Assembly (NCBI GenBank): GCA_015057025.1
Contig: SVFD01000007.1
Span: 1-64,000, forward strand
DNA: 64,000 nucleotides
From: Lachnospiraceae bacterium
GTDB taxonomy: Bacteria > Bacillota > Clostridia > Lachnospirales > Lachnospiraceae
Direction: 5' to 3'
Shown: one piece after another, positions 26,086 through 32,493 of the stretch
How positions within the stretch are numbered: position 1 is the first letter of the stretch
Layout of the letters: each line of letters starts with the position of its first letter
Position numbers and translations under genes: made by a program
The notes under the pieces: model-generated
The model's input: the letters and a program-made list of their open reading frames with translations, nothing else
What the model was told of the DNA's origin: nothing
Databases searched by the model: none

Positions 26086-26607
26086 ATGGATTTTTATCGG
26101 ATTAATGAAGAATACAATAAATTTTTACAAAGATATGAAAAGGAGAAAAGGGGAATAACCAAGGTTCCTAATGTCAGATACACGGATCATAATAAATTTA
26201 CATTTGGTGCAGTTATGCAGGTAAATGGTATGAATTATTATGTATCAGTATCCTCTTTTGATAAAAAACAGGAAGCGAATATGTTGATTCGTGTGCCGGG
26301 CGATAATAAGGAAATAAAAGGCTCTTTACGATTTAACTATATGGTTCCGGTTCCGGATGAGTGTATTGAAAGATTAATTATTAAGGAAATAAAGGACGAA
26401 AAATATAGGATATTGCTAAACAAGGAATATCAATTTTGCATGGAAAATGCGGAAAAGATTCAAAAGAAAGCAAATAAAATTTATAAGATGGTAACAACGA
26501 ATCGTAAACAAGTTTTAACAGATAATAGTTGTGCATTTCATATACTGGAAGAAGGGTGTAGGGAGTACATAGAAAAGGTGTTAAAGAAAGATGCCAGACA
26601 GAGATAA
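26086..26607 (+). CDS. toxN: ToxN/AbiQ-family endoribonuclease toxin, type III TA
   Basis: This 173-residue basic protein matches the ToxN/AbiQ family in length and in pattern from end to end: an N-terminal FYRINEEYNKFLQRY, the KFTFGAVMQVNGMNYYVSVS core with SSFDKK, the strand FNYMVPVP, the helical LLNKEYQFCMENAEKIQKKA, and FHILEEGCREY at the end. The family are kilobarrel-fold mRNA endonucleases held inactive by ToxI RNA and often act in phage abortive infection. ATG 26086 has GGAG 7 bp upstream; it lies directly behind the ToxI terminator. The assignment rests on remembered motifs plus the highly characteristic upstream layout. Confidence 0.85.
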   Translation: MDFYRINEEYNKFLQRYEKEKRGITKVPNVRYTDHNKFTFGAVMQVNGMNYYVSVSSFDKKQEANMLIRVPGDNKEIKGSLRFNYMVPVPDECIERLIIKEIKDEKYRILLNKEYQFCMENAEKIQKKANKIYKMVTTNRKQVLTDNSCAFHILEEGCREYIEKVLKKDARQR

Positions 26608-26631
26608 TAGCACTAATCATTATTTTTTATC

Positions 26632-26940
26632 TTGCGAATAAAATAATAAAGTGCTATATTTTTATCATAAAAATAAGTCGAAAGGACTTGCATCCATGTC
26701 CATCCATAGTACAATCATTAAAGAAAGAAAGAAAGAAAGAAAGAACGTGAAGTAGGCTCTTTTTTGGGGCTTTCTTTGGTATGTATTTGGGATGAATTTT
26801 ATAAGGAAAAATAGGCAGACTCTGTCGTGCGTAAGCATGGCGGAGTTTTTTTGTGTTTCATAGATGTGAAAAGCAAACACAACTTGTCGGAATTTACATG
26901 GTAAAAGCCCTTCGACGGATAAAGAAGAGGAGAAAAGGAA
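26632..26940 (+). promoter_or_regulatory. Lipoprotein leader copy 2: promoter, tetranucleotide tract, attenuator
   Basis: The promoter is TTGCGA (26632-26637), 17-bp spacer, TATATT (26655-26660). The leader repeats copy 1 with six AAAG units (26720-26743) instead of seven, the GTAA-loop terminator hairpin at 26819-26853 followed by seven T's, and CCCTTCGACGG near the ribosome binding site. The segment just before the AAAG tract has diverged from the other copies. It starts directly after toxN. Confidence 0.7.
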
Positions 26941-27675
26941 ATGAGTAAAAGAAGTTTAGTAGCAATTGTTTTAATGTTGTGCATGTCGTTAAGCCTGCTT
27001 GTAGGATGCGGCGGAGACGGAGTGGTGGATGGAACAGATAATTCTGAGGTTTCATCAGTGGCAGAAGATGTGACGGAGGATGTATCTGAATCAGAAGTTG
27101 CATCAGAGACCGGCAGTGAAGAAGTAGCATCGGAAGAGGAAAGTAGTGAAGCAGTGGAAGAGGTAGTAGAAGATTATTCCATCACTGCAATCGAAGCAAG
27201 AATCAATGAAATTTCCGTAGCTTATCCAGATGAAGATTCACGCCAAATAGCAGCTGTTGTTATTGGTACCAATGCAAAATATATGACAGAGGAAGAAGTG
27301 GAAGAAGCATTAAATACATATGAATTTACAAAAGAGGAAGTCAATGAATTGTTTATTCAGTATTTTGAGACGAAGGGGGAGATGATTCAGCTTCATGATG
27401 ACATTCTGGACGGCATGGATTATGTAATGCCCGATTATACTTCCATGTCACCAATTTATCTGTATTGTTTAAATGGTGATGAATATGAAGAGTGCCTTGT
27501 AATGGAAAATGCGGTTGTGAGTGCATTTGAAAATAAGACAAGTTTTCAAGATGCGAAAGAAAGACAGATAATAAATGATGATAAAAGTAGAAGCGTTGCT
27601 AAGATGATAGTTTATGGAACAAGTACTAGTTTTGTGGAATATTACCCCGAATGTCTTCCCTTCGTAACCGAATAA
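26941..27675 (+). CDS. Lipoprotein, paralogue 2 of 3
   Basis: This 244-residue lipoprotein has the same signal peptide as its paralogues and lipobox LVGC (Cys23). The linker is very acidic, rich in Glu, Ser, Val and Asp (about 25-75). The helical domain (ARINEISVAYPDEDSRQIAA...) is the most divergent of the three, and the C-terminal part is unrelated in detail. I assign no family. It lies between the ToxIN module and the structured-RNA/PBECR4 module. The 18-bp repeat TGTCGATATTTGTCGATG follows its stop codon, as after paralogue 1. Confidence 0.75.
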   Translation: MSKRSLVAIVLMLCMSLSLLVGCGGDGVVDGTDNSEVSSVAEDVTEDVSESEVASETGSEEVASEEESSEAVEEVVEDYSITAIEARINEISVAYPDEDSRQIAAVVIGTNAKYMTEEEVEEALNTYEFTKEEVNELFIQYFETKGEMIQLHDDILDGMDYVMPDYTSMSPIYLYCLNGDEYEECLVMENAVVSAFENKTSFQDAKERQIINDDKSRSVAKMIVYGTSTSFVEYYPECLPFVTE

Positions 27676-27716
27676 AATAGAGGTCAGTTTTATATGTAAT
27701 CAGAGATGTATTATCG

Positions 27717-27734
27717 TGTCGATATTTGTCGATG
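27717..27734 (+). repeat. 18-bp direct repeat after lipoprotein 2
   Basis: Identical to 25733-25750 (TGTCGATATTTGTCGATG). No copy follows lipoprotein 3. Confidence 0.6.
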
Positions 27735-27753
27735 AAATTTAATTGTTTTTTGG

Positions 27754-27940
27754 TTGACATTATTTTATTATGTATATAATATAATGTTAGAAGGTAACTT
27801 CGGAGAAGCAGACTCACCAAATGCTTTCAATACCAATGAAGTAGAATCCGCGATGGGAAGCGGGGACTATGGAGGTTACAAAGGTGACAACTTACCATAA
27901 CCCATCGTAGCTTTTGCGAAAGAAAGTTGTTATATTTTTT
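27754..27940 (+). ncRNA. Candidate structured RNA with pseudoknot, upstream of PBECR4-like gene
   Basis: A strong promoter (TTGACA 27754-27759; TAATAT 27777-27782, 17-bp spacer) starts a G-rich RNA near 27789. Complementary arms suggest a closed multi-helix fold: GGTAA/TTACC (27793/27892) closing the domain; CTTC-GGA-GAAG (27798-27808); CTTTCA/TGAAG (27824/27837); CCGC/GCGG (27848/27860); and GTTAC-AAAG-GTGAC (27875-27888). The loop of the CCGC hairpin is part of CGATGGG (27851-27857), fully complementary to CCCATCG (27901-27907), which predicts a pseudoknot. ATAAC/GTTAT plus six T's (to 27940) resembles a terminator. I do not recognise the class. Confidence 0.6.
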
Positions 27941-27949
27941 GAGTTAGAG

Positions 27950-27975
27950 GCCTTGCATTTATATGCGAGGCTTTT
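27950..27975 (+). terminator. Terminator between the structured RNA and the PBECR4-like gene
   Basis: GCCTTGCAT (27950-27958) pairs with ATGCGAGGC (27963-27971) with one wobble, followed by TTTT. It lies about 30 bp before the downstream gene start. Confidence 0.75.
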
Positions 27976-28004
27976 GACATTTTTATGATAAAATGGGAGA
28001 TTCT

Positions 28005-28349
28005 ATGGCAGATAATATTTATGAGAGTGCCCAAAATTTCCGTGAATTGGAACAATATGAATACCGATTTGTAGTTTCGAAAAATAGAAAAATACAAGAG
28101 CTTAAATTGGATTTTAGAGACACGGATTTTTATCATATAATAGGGCTACAATATCTGAAAGATATTGCAATTCCAAGGAATAGGAAAGCTACTCTAAAAA
28201 ATATACTGGATATGGGAAATATTCGGGACGAAATACTGCAAAAGAGCAGGTTCTATAATAATCTAACAGCTATTTATAATGTCAAATCAAGAATTGAAGA
28301 ATCACGTTTTCTGGCAACATATCTGGATGTTAAAGGAGAAAAAGAGTAA
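28005..28349 (+). CDS. PBECR4-like nuclease-fold protein, possibly C-terminally truncated
   Basis: This protein of 114 residues (ATG 28005, GGGAG 5 bp upstream; ATG 27993 also in frame) resembles the PBECR4 group of phage-associated Barnase/EndoU/colicin/RelE-like nuclease domains. The pattern is YRFVVSKNRKIQELKLDF, then FYHIIGLQYLKDI, then IPRNRKATLKNIL and NIRDEILQKSRFYNN. Family members I recall are longer, and this one stops shortly before the next lipoprotein promoter, so its 3' end may have been removed by arrival of that cassette. It sits behind promoter, structured RNA and terminator, the layout of a type III toxin locus. Activity is unproven. Confidence 0.6.
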   Translation: MADNIYESAQNFRELEQYEYRFVVSKNRKIQELKLDFRDTDFYHIIGLQYLKDIAIPRNRKATLKNILDMGNIRDEILQKSRFYNNLTAIYNVKSRIEESRFLATYLDVKGEKE

Positions 28350-28418
28350 AACAAATAATACAGTAATTACACTCTATAAAAATAAAAATTATAATGAATA
28401 AAGCATCACAGTATTTGC

Positions 28419-28727
28419 TTGCTAATAAAGAAAAAAAGTGCTATATTTTTATCATAAAAATAAGTCGAAAGGACTTGCATATATAATGCTCCATAATATA
28501 ATCATTAAAGAAAGAAAGAAAGAAAGAAAGAACATAAAGTAGGCTCTTTTTTGGGGCTTTCTTTGGCGTGTATTTCGGATGAATTTATAAGGGTAAACAG
28601 GTGAACTCTGTCATGCGTAAGCATGGCGGAGTTTTTTGTGTTTTAAAACTGTGAGAATCAAAATACAACCTGTGGGAATTTACATGGTTAAAAGTCCTTC
28701 GACGGATAAGGAAGAGGAGAATAAGAA
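28419..28727 (+). promoter_or_regulatory. Lipoprotein leader copy 3: promoter, tetranucleotide tract, attenuator
   Basis: The promoter is TTGCTA (28419-28424), 17-bp spacer, TATATT (28442-28447). The leader has six AAAG units (28507-28530) and the terminator hairpin at 28604-28637. In this hairpin a G-T wobble of copies 1 and 2 is an A-T pair, a change that keeps the stem. The leader is otherwise almost identical to copy 1. Confidence 0.7.
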
Positions 28728-29465
28728 ATGAGTAAAAGAAGTTTAGTAGCAATTATTTTAATGATGTGCATGTCGTTAAGCTTGCTTGTAGGATGCGGTG
28801 GAAACGAAGTGGTGAATGAAGAGGTTTCATCGGAGGTTTCATCTGTGACAGAAGATGTGAATTCTGAAGTAAATGTATCTGAAGCAAGTGAATCAGAAGA
28901 AGTATCTGAGGTCGAGAGTGAAGAAGTTGTAGAAGAAGAATTCTATTCAGCGCAGGATGTAATGGCGTTAATAGATGAATTAACCGGTAAATATCAGTAC
29001 AATGATCCGGAGCATATCAAAGCATTGGTAATTGCTGCCAATTTAGATTATATTAAGGCAGAAGAACTGGATACCATTTTAGCTACATATGGATACACAA
29101 TGGAAGATTTGTCTGCTTTATATGATGAGTGTGCTATGGATAGTCACGTTGCTATAGGTAGTACAATAGGTTATTATGAAGGAACTTTAGATAGTATTTT
29201 GCCTGAAGAAGAATACGATAATAAAATTGCTTTAGCTGATGTGATGTTGAATGAAAGTGATAAACAATTTGCAGCATCTTTTGATGAAAATGCGCGTTTA
29301 GTCGCCAAACTTGACGGTGATGCACGAACGGCATTAGGTGAGATAAGGGATACTGAATATGTAACCAGTGGTGAACATGCGGTTGTTAATTTTGCTTATA
29401 CGCTTTTTAGAGGTGAAGTAATGGAAAACCCTTATGCCACATATCAAAATACAACGGCAGAATAA
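28728..29465 (+). CDS. Lipoprotein, paralogue 3 of 3
   Basis: This 245-residue lipoprotein has lipobox LVGC (Cys23), an acidic Ser/Glu/Val linker (about 25-65) and the helical domain seen in paralogue 1 (ALVIAANLDYIKAEELDTIL). Signal peptide and linker DNA are nearly identical to paralogue 1, so these two diverged most recently, while the C-terminal part is different again. No family is recognised. It ends against a bidirectional terminator shared with upp. Confidence 0.75.
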   Translation: MSKRSLVAIILMMCMSLSLLVGCGGNEVVNEEVSSEVSSVTEDVNSEVNVSEASESEEVSEVESEEVVEEEFYSAQDVMALIDELTGKYQYNDPEHIKALVIAANLDYIKAEELDTILATYGYTMEDLSALYDECAMDSHVAIGSTIGYYEGTLDSILPEEEYDNKIALADVMLNESDKQFAASFDENARLVAKLDGDARTALGEIRDTEYVTSGEHAVVNFAYTLFRGEVMENPYATYQNTTAE

Positions 29466-29484
29466 ATTATAATAATAGAAAATA

Positions 29485-29523
29485 AAAAGACTCTGTTATA
29501 CTTATGCATAACAGAGTCTTTTA
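29485..29523. terminator. Bidirectional terminator between lipoprotein 3 and upp
   Basis: AAAAGACTCTGTTAT (29485-29499) pairs perfectly with ATAACAGAGTCTTTT (29508-29522), giving T-runs in both directions between convergent genes. Confidence 0.95.
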
Positions 29524-29532
29524 AATGCTGTA

Positions 29533-30174
29533 TTATTTTGTACCGAAAATTCTGTCGCCGGCATCGCCCAAGCCGGGAAGAATATAAGCTTTTTCATTTA
29601 ATTCACGGTCTAAGTTGCCAACATAAATTTTCACATCAGGATGGGCGGCTATCAACTTTTCAAGGCCTTCAGGAGCCGCGATGACACAAAGGAAGTTAAT
29701 GTCTTTGCCACCGCGCTGTTTGATAAAATCAATGGCTGCAATGGCAGAACCGCCGGTTGCAAGCATGGGGTCTACTACGAAGATTTTTCGCTGGTCTATG
29801 GCAGAAGGAAGCTTACAGTAGTATTCCTGAGGCTCAAAGGTTTCTTCGTCGCGATACAAACCGATATGTCCGACTTTGGCAGTGGGCATTAATTTTAATA
29901 AGCCGCCTACCAAGCCTAAGCCTGCACGTAAAATAGGTACGATTGCCTGTTTTTTACCTGCGATTACGGGACATTTGGCAACCTCTAAGGGAGTTTCAAT
30001 TTCCACTTCTTCAATTTCCAAATCTCTTAAGGCTTCATAACCGATTAACATTGCAATCTCTTCCACGATAGCACGGAATTCATTGGTTCCGGTATTTTTG
30101 TTTCGGAGCATGGAGATTTTGTGTTTGATCAAAGGATGATCACAAATCATTACATTTTCATTTCCGTTGTACAT
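29533..30174 (-). CDS. upp: Uracil phosphoribosyltransferase
   Basis: This 213-residue enzyme converts uracil and PRPP to UMP in pyrimidine salvage. It shows [14 protein letters not shown] (about residues 79-92), the PRPP loop [16 protein letters not shown] (about 128-143) and the C-terminal uracil-binding [11 protein letters not shown]. Length and motifs are those of a complete bacterial Upp. It has its own promoter and complements the uraA permease encoded upstream in the window. Confidence 0.95.
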   Translation of the reverse strand: MYNGNENVMICDHPLIKHKISMLRNKNTGTNEFRAIVEEIAMLIGYEALRDLEIEEVEIETPLEVAKCPVIAGKKQAIVPILRAGLGLVGGLLKLMPTAKVGHIGLYRDEETFEPQEYYCKLPSAIDQRKIFVVDPMLATGGSAIAAIDFIKQRGGKDINFLCVIAAPEGLEKLIAAHPDVKIYVGNLDRELNEKAYILPGLGDAGDRIFGTK

Positions 30175-30210
30175 AATGCTGCTTCCTTTCTTTTGTTTTT
30201 CATTAATTTT

Positions 30211-30238
30211 ATTGTACTATATTCTGTCCGATTTTCAA
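30211..30238 (-). promoter_or_regulatory. upp promoter
   Basis: On the minus strand, TTGAAA (30238-30233), a 16-bp spacer and TACAAT (30216-30211) precede the upp start by about 37 bp. Confidence 0.6.
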
Positions 30239-30387
30239 GAATTAAGTAAAAGATTTTTGAGTTTAGTATTTAATGTTATTTATATTTTTTTAATAAATTT
30301 ACTATTTTCTTTTAAGAATCGTTTTGACAAAACTGTGTTACAATAATGTAAGTAGTTTTAGATACTATATCTACTTGTGAGGCAAGC

Positions 30388-30876
30388 ATGAAACTGATTC
30401 TTACGGATATTGAAGATTTTGATTTTAAAATTGAGGGTGATCACAAGGTCATCAATCCTCAGGGAAATATTAAGCATTGCATTGGTTGCTTCGGGTGCTG
30501 GGCGAAGACGCCGGGTGAGTGTGTAATTCATGATGGTTATGAACGTACATCTCTTGATATGGGGCTTTGTGATGAAATGATTATCGTAAGCGAATGTTGT
30601 TACGGCACAGTGAGCCCTTTTGTTAAGGCGGCACAGGATAGGGCAATTTCTTATGTGCAAGGCGATTTTATTATCAAGAATGGTGAAATGCATCATAAGC
30701 ACAGATATACCAATCATTTTAAATTGTCTGCCCACTTTTACGGAGAAGACATTACGGAAGATGAGAAGAAGACTGCAAGAGATATTATTGAGGGCAATGC
30801 CGAGAACTTTCACGCAGAATTTAATGGAATCCATTTTTATAAAAGTAAAGATGAGTTAAAGGGGTTAGAATTATGA
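30388..30876 (+). CDS. Iron-sulfur flavoprotein-like, truncated flavodoxin fold
   Basis: This 162-residue protein contains the compact Cys motif CIGCFGCWAKTPGECVIHD (about residues 31-49), typical of NADPH-dependent FMN reductase/iron-sulfur flavoprotein families, followed by a flavodoxin-like ECCYGTVSPFVKAAQDR. It lacks the usual N-terminal flavin phosphate-binding loop (GSPR...). The next gene begins within its stop codon (ATGA overlap) and supplies an intact N-terminal loop. The two products may form a complex. Function beyond redox/flavin chemistry is unknown. Confidence 0.65.
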   Translation: MKLILTDIEDFDFKIEGDHKVINPQGNIKHCIGCFGCWAKTPGECVIHDGYERTSLDMGLCDEMIIVSECCYGTVSPFVKAAQDRAISYVQGDFIIKNGEMHHKHRYTNHFKLSAHFYGEDITEDEKKTARDIIEGNAENFHAEFNGIHFYKSKDELKGLEL

Positions 30877-31553
30877 CGGTTGCATTGATTAACGCAAGTC
30901 CCAAGGTAAAGGGAAGCTCCAGCGGAATACTTTTAAACGATTTAAAAGAGTGTCTTGGAACCAAGGTAGACATTGAAGAAATCTGTTTGCGAACAAGCAA
31001 GCTTACACAGGAAATTATAGAAAAGTTAAAGAAAGCGGATACTTGGGTAGTAGCATTTCCTTTATATGTGGATACCTTACCTTCTCATCTGATTGCTTGC
31101 TTAAAGCAGTTAGAGAAGATGACATGGAAGAATAAGAATTTAAGTATTTATGGCATTGCAAATTGCGGCTTTTACGAAGGAAATCAGGCCGAACCTGCAT
31201 TAAATGTATTAAAAAACTGGTGTGCCAAGGCCGGTTGTGCATATAAGGGAAGTCTTGGAATCGGTGGTGGCGGTGCCATTGCCGTAAGCGGTAATATGTC
31301 GGGTAAAGCAGGACTTAGAGCAAATATTTACAAGGCAATGAAAAAGTTTGCGGATCGTATCATAAAGAAAGAAGGGGAAGTGAATAAGTATGCCACGGTA
31401 GCATTTCCCAGATTTGTTTATAAGATTGCGGCACAGAACAGTTGGCGTAAGATGATTAAAGCAAACGGCGGCAAGACGAAGGATTTAAGTCGGAGATTAG
31501 ACGAGGAACCGGCTGATGTAAAGGTACAGAGAAAAATTGTATATGAACAATAA
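30873..31553 (+). CDS. Flavodoxin-fold NAD(P)H-dependent FMN reductase family protein
   Basis: This 226-residue protein starts with a flavin phosphate-binding loop, ALINASPKVKGSSSG (residues 4-18), then VVAFPLYVDTLPSHLIACLKQLE, which is typical of the NAD(P)H-dependent oxidoreductase branch of flavodoxin-like proteins. The 4-bp overlap with the preceding gene indicates translational coupling. The C-terminal ~40 residues are strongly basic. It is followed by an intrinsic terminator. The partner and substrate are unknown. Confidence 0.75.
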   Translation: MTVALINASPKVKGSSSGILLNDLKECLGTKVDIEEICLRTSKLTQEIIEKLKKADTWVVAFPLYVDTLPSHLIACLKQLEKMTWKNKNLSIYGIANCGFYEGNQAEPALNVLKNWCAKAGCAYKGSLGIGGGGAIAVSGNMSGKAGLRANIYKAMKKFADRIIKKEGEVNKYATVAFPRFVYKIAAQNSWRKMIKANGGKTKDLSRRLDEEPADVKVQRKIVYEQ

Positions 31554-31560
31554 AAGTAAA

Positions 31561-31588
31561 AAGAAGTCATTTTATATGGCTTCTTTTT
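31561..31588 (+). terminator. Terminator of the flavoprotein pair
   Basis: AAGAAGTCAT and ATGGCTTCTT pair with one wobble around TTTAT and are followed by T's. Confidence 0.8.
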
Positions 31589-31666
31589 AAAATATACTTT
31601 ACAAAAGTAGTAATAGAAGCGATAATGTCAAAGACTGATTATTTATGTATTTGGAAAGTATTTAGA

Positions 31667-32410
31667 ATGAATAAAAGACAAAAATATATATTGATACAAA
31701 TAGCGATACTTCTTGTGTTTCTGGTAGCAGTTGTTCTTTATGCATCTGCCAAGACCAATCATCTTGCCTGTAAACTTGCAGAAGGATATCAGATTAGAGG
31801 TGTGGATGTATCCCATTATCAGGGAAACATTGATTGGAAGACTCTTGCGGGTGAAGATATTGAATTTGCTTTTATCAAGGCAACGGAAGGAAGCGGGCAT
31901 ATAGATAGTAAATTTGCTGAGAACTGGTTAGCAGCGAATGATACGGATTTAAAGGTTGGCGCATATCACTTCTTTAGTTTTGACAGCCCGGCAGAAACCC
32001 AGGCGCAATTATATATTGAAACCGTGGGAGATTTGGCAGGAAACTTGATACCGGTTGTAGATATCGAATTTTATGGAGATAAATTCAGTAATCCGCCGGA
32101 TGAAGAGGAGCTTGTGGCAGAATTAAAAACCATGCTGGCATTACTGGAAGAAGAATACGGCGTGAAGCCTATGGTATACACTACCTATACTTTTTATTAT
32201 AAGTATTTGGATGGTGAAATTGACGGGTATCCTTTGTGGATTCGTAATGTCTATTTCAGTCCCAATTTGGATATGCGTGGGGAATGGACATTCTGGCAGT
32301 ATACGGATCAGGCAGTGCTTGGCGGATATTCCGGTGCGGAAGAACATATCGATTTAAATGTTTTTTATGGAAGTTTAGATAAGTTGGATGAGTATATGAT
32401 TTGGGAATAA
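31667..32410 (+). CDS. GH25 family lysozyme (muramidase), membrane-anchored or secreted
   Basis: This protein of 247 residues has a basic N-terminus, a hydrophobic signal/anchor segment (about residues 7-27) and a complete GH25 domain: RGVDVSHYQGNIDW, FAFIKATEGSGHID, YHFFSF, VVDIEFYGD with the catalytic acidic residues, and FWQYTDQAVLGG. Such enzymes cleave the MurNAc-GlcNAc bond of peptidoglycan outside the cell. I prefer ATG 31667 with GGAAAG upstream; an in-frame ATG at 31625 would add 14 residues. No cell-wall-binding repeat is present, so a role in wall remodelling at the membrane surface is likely. Confidence 0.85.
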   Translation: MNKRQKYILIQIAILLVFLVAVVLYASAKTNHLACKLAEGYQIRGVDVSHYQGNIDWKTLAGEDIEFAFIKATEGSGHIDSKFAENWLAANDTDLKVGAYHFFSFDSPAETQAQLYIETVGDLAGNLIPVVDIEFYGDKFSNPPDEEELVAELKTMLALLEEEYGVKPMVYTTYTFYYKYLDGEIDGYPLWIRNVYFSPNLDMRGEWTFWQYTDQAVLGGYSGAEEHIDLNVFYGSLDKLDEYMIWE

Positions 32411-32440
32411 AATTTTAAAATGATACAGAAGTAATTAGAA

Positions 32441-32480
32441 AACAGCTCTCGGTCGTTCTATTGGCAGAGAGCTGTTTTTT
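32441..32480. terminator. Bidirectional terminator between GH25 and ABC permease genes
   Basis: AACAGCTCTC pairs with GAGAGCTGTT and is followed by T's; it lies between convergent genes. Confidence 0.85.
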
Positions 32481-32493
32481 ATTTGTGTAAAAT

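Noticed and set aside
27784-27900. A 38-codon open frame inside the structured RNA (starting MLEGNFGEADSP)
   Set aside because: It has no ribosome binding site, begins next to the -10 element, an open frame this short is likely by chance, and helices explain the sequence better.
30344-30365. AGTAGTTTTAGATACT before the flavoprotein pair as a third NrtR-like operator
   Set aside because: The spacer is 8 bp instead of 9, no second copy lies 32 bp away, and the promoter geometry differs.
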